Shown here piece by piece: positions 55,757-64,000 of a stretch of DNA of 64,000 nucleotides. Source of the DNA: Diospyros lotus (Eukaryota > Streptophyta > Magnoliopsida > Ericales > Ebenaceae); assembly GCF_014633365.1 (NCBI RefSeq), contig NC_068339.1, positions 29,397,316-29,461,315 of the forward strand, given 5' to 3'. The notes below the pieces were generated by a model, which was given only the letters and a program-made list of their open reading frames with translations, ran no database searches and was not told where the DNA came from. The translations under genes and the position numbers were made by a program. Numbering within the stretch: the stretch's first letter is position 1; each line of letters begins with the position of its first letter.

Positions 55757-58187
55757 TATAATACCCGGGAAATTATTAAGAGTATAAATGATATTTAATG
55801 AAGGGTATAACTGGAATTATCGAAAGAATAAGGCTATATGACACACTAATGCAGTCTTAGATGATTAAATCAGTCGGAGGGAGTAACCCGGACCTTAGAT
55901 AGCTAAATAAAATTGTACAGTACTGACAAGTGATTCAAATTATGATTTTTAGTGATGAAAGAAGTGGGATCGGGAACAGTTTTCGGTACAGCTGTCGACC
56001 GGGCTGAGAAAATCGAATCGACGTAGGAAATGTCCAGAAGATCAATGAAGCATGTCAAGGACTAATATTTAATGTGTAGAACAACCCTTAAGCGATTTCA
56101 AGTTGAATCAAAAGGATTTAAGGTCAATTTGACCAGTCGGGCCTAAGTGCAGTTTTCTAATTTTGCCCAAGGGAGGTCAAAACGATAATTTTTCAGGAGT
56201 TTTGAGGGTCTAATGAGATGTACTAAACTTGCGGGACATGGTGATATAATTGGATTTATTAGGGGTGCTTTGGAAGGGGGCAGAAATGTCATTTGGAAAG
56301 TCAAGGGGGTGAAAGTGCAAATTATCAAACTTGCATAGTGTGAACATAGCAACCAGATTTCGGCTGCCGCAAATCTTTGCACGTGGAGGCCAATCTCGGT
56401 GAAGGGATGGCCAAGGGCGACCTGGGGGAGGTGGTAACCGGCGCGAGGATGCTTGGTGACCAAGCTATGGCCGGTGATTGGCCGGAAAAGGATCGAATTT
56501 TTTTAGTTTAAATAAGGGCCGAGGGTTTCGACTTTTGGAGCTCAAAATCGATCGTGTTTTTGAATGTTTTTGAGAGAGTGATTAAAGGGCTTTTGATCCT
56601 TGCATCGAGGAGAAGAGATTGGGAGTAATTTGAAGCATTTTGGTGTGAGTTTGAGGGTTGTTCGAGTTCGGCCGAGAATCGGAGGCGGTCCGCCACCGCC
56701 GACCTGCAACTGGCCTTTTGGGCCATTTTTCGGTGGCCTTTCGGCCTCAAACCGGTGCCAATGAGATCGATTCAAGAAGGGCTTCAAGGCTATACCCTTA
56801 TTTTGGTCATCGAAGGAGTCGCCGACGGCCGGATGTAAGGAAGAAGACGGTGGCGCGTGGCTGCACGCGCCAGTCTTCACTCGCACCCACGCGCTAGGCG
56901 CGTGAGGGTGCGTGGATGGGGGCATTTCGGTAATTCCAATTCCAGTATTTTTGTTGATTTATTTTAGGAATTAACATGTTAAAATATTTTGGAAAATATT
57001 TGAGGAGATAATTATTTTGGAATTATCTAGGTGAAAATTGGGAAAAAAATAGTGGAAATTATGAAATATTGAGGAAAATGGATTTTTATGTTCTCTTAAT
57101 TAAATATGGTGTTTAGGAAGTGTTGTGGCTCGAAGTTGAGTATATGTTCAAGCATTTGGGATTTGTCACGCAAACCGAGGCGTTGCGCGAGGATTGAGGC
57201 GATCTGATTCACATTCTAGGTGAGTGGTTTGATTCCAGCTTTTCCTTGTCTTGGAAGTGTTTTTAAGTGCTTGTGGTGGGTTCTAGTGAGCGGTTATACC
57301 CTCCTAGACATAGATTGTTTTACAAGGCTTTTACTTATGATCATTGTGTCGATATTTGCTACATTGCATTAACTGTTTTATTTTAAAATGTTGGTGCATG
57401 GCGTGTAAATTTTCATATCATTTGGGGTCAAGTTTAATTGCATCGTTGGGTCCGTATGGGGCAGGATGGGGTCTACTTGAGATTGGGACAATGTTAATCT
57501 AGGTGAACGGGTGTCACACTGGGGCACTCGAGGGAATAATGTTAAACCAAGTGAACGGGTGTCATGACGGTGCACCCGAGGGATTAACGTTGGACCAGGT
57601 GAACGTGTGCCACAGTGGGACATTCGAGGGATTAAGTATGTCAAGGTGATATCTCGAGTTAGACGTGTCTTGCATGTTGTCGTATGGTATGCCATGCTCG
57701 TATATCTTTCATGCATTGTATAACTGTTTCATACCGTCACTTAGATGTTTTATCATCTAATCTGGGCTATGCTCCTGGAACGTTTAATGTTCCAGCCAGG
57801 GACTGCTGCAAGGGCAAGGACGTGGCCGGTTGAAGGCCAATGGTGCTTAGTTTAATAGTCATTGTGACGTTTTTAGTATGTATTTCAAGTTGTAAATAAA
57901 CAACTGTATAGTAGCATTGTTGTCATCTGATCTGTATTATGTTAAGGAAGTACCATGTAAGAACTACGGTTTTTGATATTAATGTATCCGCTGCGTTGTA
58001 CAATGTCTCGTTTAGTTTTAGATTATTGATCTTGGTAGTTAAACGGGCAAGGCTGGGGTTCTCGGAGTTTGTTTCTGCATGTGAAGATTGTTCTTGACAC
58101 ACCACGCGTGTGAGCTTGGAGGAAAAAAAAAAAAGAAATTTTGGGGATACCCTTATAGTGACACGCCTGGCGAGACGGGGTGTTACA
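55757..58187 (+). repeat. 5' LTR of the LARD
   Basis: It starts TATAATACCCGGG where the 3' LTR has TGTAATACCCGGG, so the terminal TG has become TA. It ends GGGGTGTTACA. A TATA-like TTTAAATAAGG lies at 56508-56518. Antisense frames (56542-56925 and others) recur in the 3' LTR and are chance frames. Confidence 0.88.
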
Positions 58188-58189
58188 AT

Positions 58190-58204
58190 TGGTATCAAAG
58201 CCCT
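58190..58204 (+). other. Primer binding site (tRNA-Met type)
   Basis: TGGTATCAAAGCCCT starts two bases after the 5' LTR; it matches TGGTATCAGAGCC with one change. Confidence 0.8.
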
Positions 58205-61200
58205 AGGTTAAAACCCTAGGATGATTTGGCTAGGTTGTTAAACTTAACATGGTTAGAACCATTGAACGAGAACTTAGAATAGGATTATGGATTCTAAGAG
58301 ACATTCGGAACATAGTTGAAAGTGGTATGGAGACTCTAGAGAAGTGAAATTTGAGGTTTTAATTTGAATATACATTCAGCAACAATAGGAGACGGACAAA
58401 TTCTACTTTAGGCGCATTAGTAGAAGGTGAGAGAGCCAGTTATAAGAGCTATTGAAAGGACATAGACATATGATCAACAAAATGTTAGAAGAATAAGTAC
58501 GTTGGTGATTCTGGTACAACTTGAAGCATAGCATAAAATCTCTCTCGAAAGAATCTTAGTGAATCGTCTTAGTACCCTCCCGTTTGGGACATGTTAAATG
58601 ATGGTGGTGTCATGCCCTGACAAAGATAAGTGAAACGACGGAGATTATCAGGAGAGCTTGTCAAGGGCGTGGGAAAGAAGAACGACTTGAAGATCTTAAG
58701 GTTAAGTTAGATATCCGAATTGAGGACTTAAGAAGAACGGATTCAGTTAGGACTAACTAGTGAAAATCCCGAATGGAGAGTTAGGGGAAAGGAATTGGTA
58801 GATCATAAAGACAAAATCCCTGCTTGAAGATTTAGGGGTTTGTCGGTTGAAGTCTTTGAAATTATTAATTGGAGAATACTAGATTTTGCTGAGTGATGAA
58901 ACATTGGATTGGGAGTTAGCATCGAACAATATGGGTCGAATGTAAGGTTGGTTCGATAAACCATAACCGAGGATTCGTAAGAATCGAAAACCGTAAATTG
59001 GAGATCATTAGTTAAAATCAATCTCACTAAATGTTGGGATAACTGGTGGTTATTAAGAAGAAACAAGTTGTGGACGATTAGTTTGATATGACATAACCTA
59101 ATTGTAAGTCAGGTTTTGATCAAATGGAATAAGGATTCAAGGGAAAGAATGACTTGGTATAGATCGAGAATCCTAAGGAACGACCCGATAAGAAACCCAG
59201 GATGATTCGATAAAAGCTTTTGAAAATAGAATTCGAGAATTTTAGGAATCCGAAATTGTTGATGGGGATATTGAGATAGAGAAACCGGAATTATTGGTAG
59301 TAGAAATAAGGAAATATTACCTTAAGAAAATGACTCATAGGGACGAGTGGTATGATTTCATATGTTATTCAAGGACAAAGAGAGTTAAGGCGTAGATTTA
59401 AGTCTTATGGAAGTTTTGGGAGGTGATAGAAAAAAAAAGAACTATATCGAGGATATTAGTTTAGGATCAGACGAGGAAAATGAATCGGAACTAATTGAGG
59501 ATCGAATTCTTGTTTGAGGTGTTTAGAAGTTTTTCTTGGTAGTAATTAGCTTGAATAAAATGCTCAGGTTATAGTGGGAATTTTCCTTTTGACTAAAATT
59601 TTGATGATTTAGGATTTTGGAATTTCAAATAGTGACTACAAGACAAAGAGGGATCGACTGTAAATTAGCTATAGTTAGGGTCAAGGTGCGACTGAAAAAT
59701 TATTTGGATATCAAATGCAAGAACCGCTTGTTTTGAAGATTAGAACTTTTCAGTTAAATTGGAAATTTGAGAGAATCTTTTGGCTTATAGAGGATTTGCA
59801 AAATGAAACCTTACTTGATGATTTTGAGATTGTAAGTAATATAAGGAACAACGATAGATTAGAGATTTGTGATTTAAGACGAACCTTGGAAATTAGAAAA
59901 ATTTTGGGATAAGTGAATTGTGAGTATGACTTTGATGTTGCTAAAAGAAAATTTATGCGTACTATATATACTTGGAGATAAAATGGTATGTCAACTGATG
60001 GAGACGATTATATTTTAAGCTTGAAATGACCCTAGCCGATTTAAGAAGATTCAAACTCAAAAGAAGATAGTTAGCATAACGATGATTGTCAAGGACCGAG
60101 GGGTAGTCATAAAAGTCTTGGCTTGAGTTTTAAGGCACCAAGCAATGAGATAGGCTTGCTAAAGCTTGATTAAGCTCGTAAAAATATCTTGGGACTTGAT
60201 TAGGTCTTAACAAAATTAAAGTTGATCCTAATAGATTCAAAGAAATAGGAATGATTGACATAATGACCTATAGAGTGAGTGTTAGTTGAAAGCCAATCGT
60301 GGAATAAACATATAAGGAGAATGAAATTTCTAAGCCAATCTTGTGATAGATTAAGCATACGGCCGTGACGAGACTATGGTTGAATGATCTAGTATAAGTT
60401 TAGAAAATGATAAACCGGAAATACAATTGATGTTGGAGTGTTTGATAAATTATGAACGTCTGCAAGAGCAGCAACAGAAGCGCGAGGTTCCGTCACATGC
60501 GTAACAAATTTGGAAAGTAAAAGAGATTAAGTTGTGAGAAAGAAATCCGAAGTCTTAGGAATGGTTAGGATAAGGGTGCTCGATAGGATTGAGTGTTACT
60601 CTGGAAAAGAACATTAGGAATCCAAAAGATCAGGGAGTTGGATTAGTACCAATAGAACCACTGTAGCTCTCAGAGATGGAATGAGGAATTCTAGCATAAC
60701 GATAACACCATTGGTGTTGGTTTGTAACAACGGATCTGAGCCTAGGGACCAAGGCAGAGGACTGGTGGTTGGCTCATGGTTTGGGGTGTGATACCTACGA
60801 GTCGGAGCAACACAGTGAACTGTGGAGACGGTCAGGTGCCGAAGTTTGGCTGACACTGAGGATGTTATGTATGGTTTAGAGTCCAAGATCCAAGGGACCA
60901 GAGCATCGTGGTAGGATCCCTAAATCATTATGGAAAGGTTGAAGGATTGGAAGATGACCTAAGCAGGTTAATTGCTATGTGGAATATGGTAGTCGATAAT
61001 CAAAAGAGAATCGAAAGAAGGAAAAGTAATCTCGAGTGACGAAACAATGTTGGATAAGCTGTTAACAGTGATTTGTAAAGGATTCTTCTAAGATAATTAC
61101 AAAGAAGAGAGGAGTGCGCTCAAGAAATTTAGGAGTTGTTCGTGAAGTTAAGGTTACCAAGAAGAGAGGAGTGCGCTCAAGAAATTTAGGAGTTGTGGTG

Positions 61201-62544
61201 AAATAGTAATTGTGTACATAGGCCAAGGTAGGTTCTAATCAGGAACGGAACGATCCTTGATATAAGCGTGAGTTGCAAACTTGCTTAGGTAAATTTGATT
61301 CCTGAGTGTGGTATTTGGAAGAAATTTAACTCTAGTTATTGACTTAACTTTTAGTTTCGTGTGCCTATTAATACGCACCCCAAGAATTGTGAGCAATTGG
61401 CTCCGATTTAGTTGTTTCAAACCTTGCCTTTGATGATATAAAAAGGTTAGAGCAATGGTAAGTATACCTAGGTACCCTTGAGAACATGAGTTGACTTTTA
61501 AAATGAGTCGAAGTCAATATAAAGATATGGTAAGTTACAAATTGATAAGTAAACGAAAGTGTTTTTCTTTCCAAGAGACATGTTATGATTTGAGGAAACA
61601 TATAGTGAGTTGTTATAAAGGAAGACGTGAGTTTCTAGTTCCACTACGAAATTTTTATTTGGGTTGTAAGACAGTAGGTGAAGCTAATATAATTATGTTA
61701 GGTATTGCTAAAGACCCAGTGAGAATCAAAAGTTAACCAGAAAGGTTTTCACTTAAGGAGTTGTGAAAAACTAGATCGCCTAAGAAGGACGAGATTATGT
61801 TTACTCCTAGAAACGGGGAAAATAGGGATCTTGTTTGACTCAATAGAGAAATTATTCCCATGTGGAAAAATATGGAGAGCACCGTTTGGTTGAAATGGAA
61901 CACTTAGCAGTACTAAGTTGAGGAGCCACAAATGGAGGACGTGTATAATTATGGAAGGTTGTCGATAAATTGAAATGACACGGGAGTTCTGAGCTGAGAT
62001 AAATTGATATGATTGATGGATAATGTTTGGAAGAGAAATAGTAACATGTTAGGATGTTAGGCTGTTGTAAGAGAAATTGTGTTTTTGAGAGACTTAAATG
62101 GATAATTTGCATGACCAGCCGTAAGAGGCTGAGAAATTACCCCTAAAGATAATATGCGATCGAGATAATTGAGAGAAAAATACGTTGAGTAAGTTCAATG
62201 TTATCAATTTCTGTGCCATCATGGCAGCCGAGTTAGTTCAACCTTGGTGTGATCATTGGGTTGGGAGATTTAGGAGCCAGATAAAATATATTTTGGGAAC
62301 ACGATTGGGAATGGTACTAGGTTTTATAAATCATTTTGGGAGTTGAGTAGCCGCCAATATGGAGCTACAACGGGATATTCTGGAAGATAAGAAACGAGTT
62401 TGGTAAACTCAAACCGTATGGAGACATAAGCTATGAATGACTATTAAGGACTAAAGAATGGTATTTAGGACATTGCAATTGGAAGTCATTCTTAATAGTG
62501 GTGATACAATTATCGCGGATCAAATTTCGAGGATGAAATTTATT
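58205..62544 (+). other. Non-coding interior of the LARD
   Basis: Purine-rich, stop-filled in all frames; no gag, protease, RT, RNase H or integrase text was found. A 57-bp tandem duplication (units from 61102 and 61159) carries GAGAGGAGTGCGCTCAAG. About 60745-60880 shares a module with 22930-23070. The longest frames (minus 60614-60886, plus 61491-61736) show no domain. Confidence 0.6.
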
Positions 62545-62558
62545 AAAGGGGGGGAGAA
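62545..62558 (+). other. Polypurine tract of the LARD
   Basis: AAAGGGGGGGAGAA lies immediately before the 3' LTR and would prime plus-strand synthesis. Confidence 0.85.
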
Positions 62559-64000
62559 TGTAATACCCGGGAAATTATTAAGAGTATAAATGATATTTAA
62601 TTAAGGGTATAACTGGAATTATCGAAAGAATAAGGCTATATGACACACTAACGCAGTCTTAGATGATTAAATCAGTCGGAGGGAGTAACCCGGACCTTAG
62701 ATAGCTAAAGAAAATTTGTACAGTATCGACAAGTGATTCGAATTATGATTTTTAGTGATGAAAAAAGTGGGATCGGGAACAGTTTTCGGTACAGCTGTCG
62801 ACCGGGCTGAGAAAACCGAATCGACGTAGGAAACGTCCAGAAGATCAATGAAGCATGTCAAGGACTAATATTTAATGTGTAGAACAACCCTTAAGCGATT
62901 TCAGGTTGAATCAAAAGGATTTAAGGTCAATTTGACCAGTCAGGCCTAAGTGCAGTTTTCTAATTTTGCCCAAGGGAGGTCAAAACGGTAATTTTTCAGG
63001 AGTTTCGAGGGTCTAATGAGATGTACTAAACTTGCGGGACATGGTGATATAATTGGATTTATTAGGGGTGCTTTGGAAGGGGGCAGAAATGTCATTTGGA
63101 AAGTCAAGGGGGTGAAAGTGCAAATTATCAAACTTGCATAGTGTGAACATAGCAACCAGATTTCAGCCGCCGCAAATCTTTGCACGTGGAGGCTGATCTT
63201 GGCGAAGGGATGGCCAAGGGCGACCTAGGGGAAGTGGTAGCCAGCACGAGGATGCTTGGTGACCAAGCTATGGCCGGTGATTGGCCGGAAAAGGATCGAA
63301 TTTTTTAGTTTAAATAGGGGCCGAGGGTTTCGACTTTTGGAGCTCAAAATCGATCGTGTTTTTGAATGTTTTTGAGAGAGTGATTAAAGGGCTTTTGATC
63401 CTTGCATCGAGGAGAAGAGATTGGGAGTAATTTGAAGCATTTTGGTGTGAGTTTGAGGGTTGTTCGAGTTCGGCCGAGAATCGGAGGCAGTCCGCCACCG
63501 CCGACCTGCAACTGGCCTTTTGGGCCATTTTCCGATGGCCTTTCGGCCTCAAACCGGTGCCAATGAGATCGATTCAAGAAGGGCTTCAAGGCTGTACCCT
63601 TATTTTGGTCATCGGAGGAGTCGCCGGCGGCCAGATGTAAGGAAGAAGACGGTGGCGCATGGCTGCACGCGCCAATCTTCACTCGCACCCACGCGCTAGG
63701 CGCGTGAGGGCGCGTGGATGGGGGCATTTCGGTAATTCCAATTCCAGTATTTTTGTTGATTTATTTTAGGAATTAACATGTTAAAATATTTTGGAAAATA
63801 TTTGAGGAGATAATTATTTTGGAATTATCTAGGTGAAAATTGGGAAAAAATAGTGGAAATTATGAAATATTGAGGAAAATGGATTTTTATGTTCCCTTAA
63901 TTAAATATGGTGTTTAGGAAGTGTTATGGCTCGAAGTTGAGTATATGTTCAAGTATTTGGGATTTGGCACGCAAACCGAGGCATTGCACGAGGATTGAGG
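62559..64000 (+). repeat. 3' LTR of the LARD (first 1,442 bp)
   Basis: It starts TGTAATACCCGGG and is collinear with the 5' LTR up to the window edge. About 990 bp more would be expected beyond the window. Confidence 0.88.

Larger units (their letters stand above)
55757..64000 (+). mobile_element. LARD-like long-LTR retrotransposon, right end outside the window
   Basis: 5' LTR 55757-58187 (2,431 bp), primer binding site at 58190, a 4.37-kb interior without recognisable coding capacity, polypurine tract at 62545-62558, and 3' LTR from 62559 past the window end. Long LTRs plus a long non-coding interior fit the LARD definition. The first 220 bp of the two LTRs differ at about 9 positions (roughly 4%), so the insertion is fairly young. 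The purine tract GGATGAAATTTATTAAAGGG is typical of Tekay-type chromoviruses. The 3' target duplication cannot be checked here. Confidence 0.85.

Noticed and set aside
56542..56925. 127-residue frame repeated at 63344-63727
   Set aside because: It is antisense within both LTRs of one element, and identical because the LTRs are copies.

Overview
The window looks like a transposon-dominated stretch of a eudicot plant nuclear genome. It is AT-rich and holds one convincing host gene, an intronless C3HC4 RING-finger gene at 1071-1799. Almost everything else that can be recognised is transposable-element DNA: Ty3/Gypsy elements with long LTRs (chromovirus/Tekay style), a Ty1/Copia pol fragment, a Cassandra TRIM, two CACTA (En/Spm) transposons, and repeat arrays. 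The calls come from reading the sequence. No database search was run.

Layout. 1-2277: promoter, RING gene and flank. 2640-7332: two copies of a dispersed family (called D here) whose units begin with AAGAGGGG(G)TGAATT, pass a TATAGTGGTTC motif and end in arrays of TTACTCGATTAA-type palindromes. The first copy is split by a 2,188-bp solo LTR with perfect AGTTA duplications. 7333-11437: long-LTR fragments containing a 44/45-bp minisatellite, a complete Cassandra element on the minus strand (8846-9484) and a cluster of small covarying hairpins. 11441-20600: a 9,160-bp CACTA element with GGG target duplications, carrying a decayed TNPA-like gene (minus) and a decayed DUF1985 plus Ulp1 (C48) protease gene (plus). 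21200-23850: non-coding DNA with a 646-bp tandem duplication, resembling the interior of the LARD at the right end. 24250-35408: Copia RT/RNase H remnant, simple repeats, a long hairpin, another D copy. 35409-38862: a second solo LTR of the first family with another LTR nested in it. 39363-47179: a complete two-LTR Gypsy element on the minus strand with only an integrase/chromodomain remnant left. 47196-53640: an RT fragment, then further D copies, one split by a 3.4-kb insertion that includes a 705-bp CACTA element and four 230-bp tandem repeats. 53827-55756: LTR fragment. 55757-64000: a LARD-like element (5' LTR, PBS, 4.4-kb interior, PPT, 3' LTR running off the window).

The order of insertion can be read directly. 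The D copies at 2640 and 47340 are paralogues, and each preserves the empty site for the insertion found in the other. Several unrelated elements here carry arrays of short palindromes (D arrays, both CACTA elements, the 11.1-kb hairpin cluster, the 230-bp repeats); this is the most unusual theme of the window. There are no operons, CRISPR arrays, tRNA genes or genuine rRNA genes.
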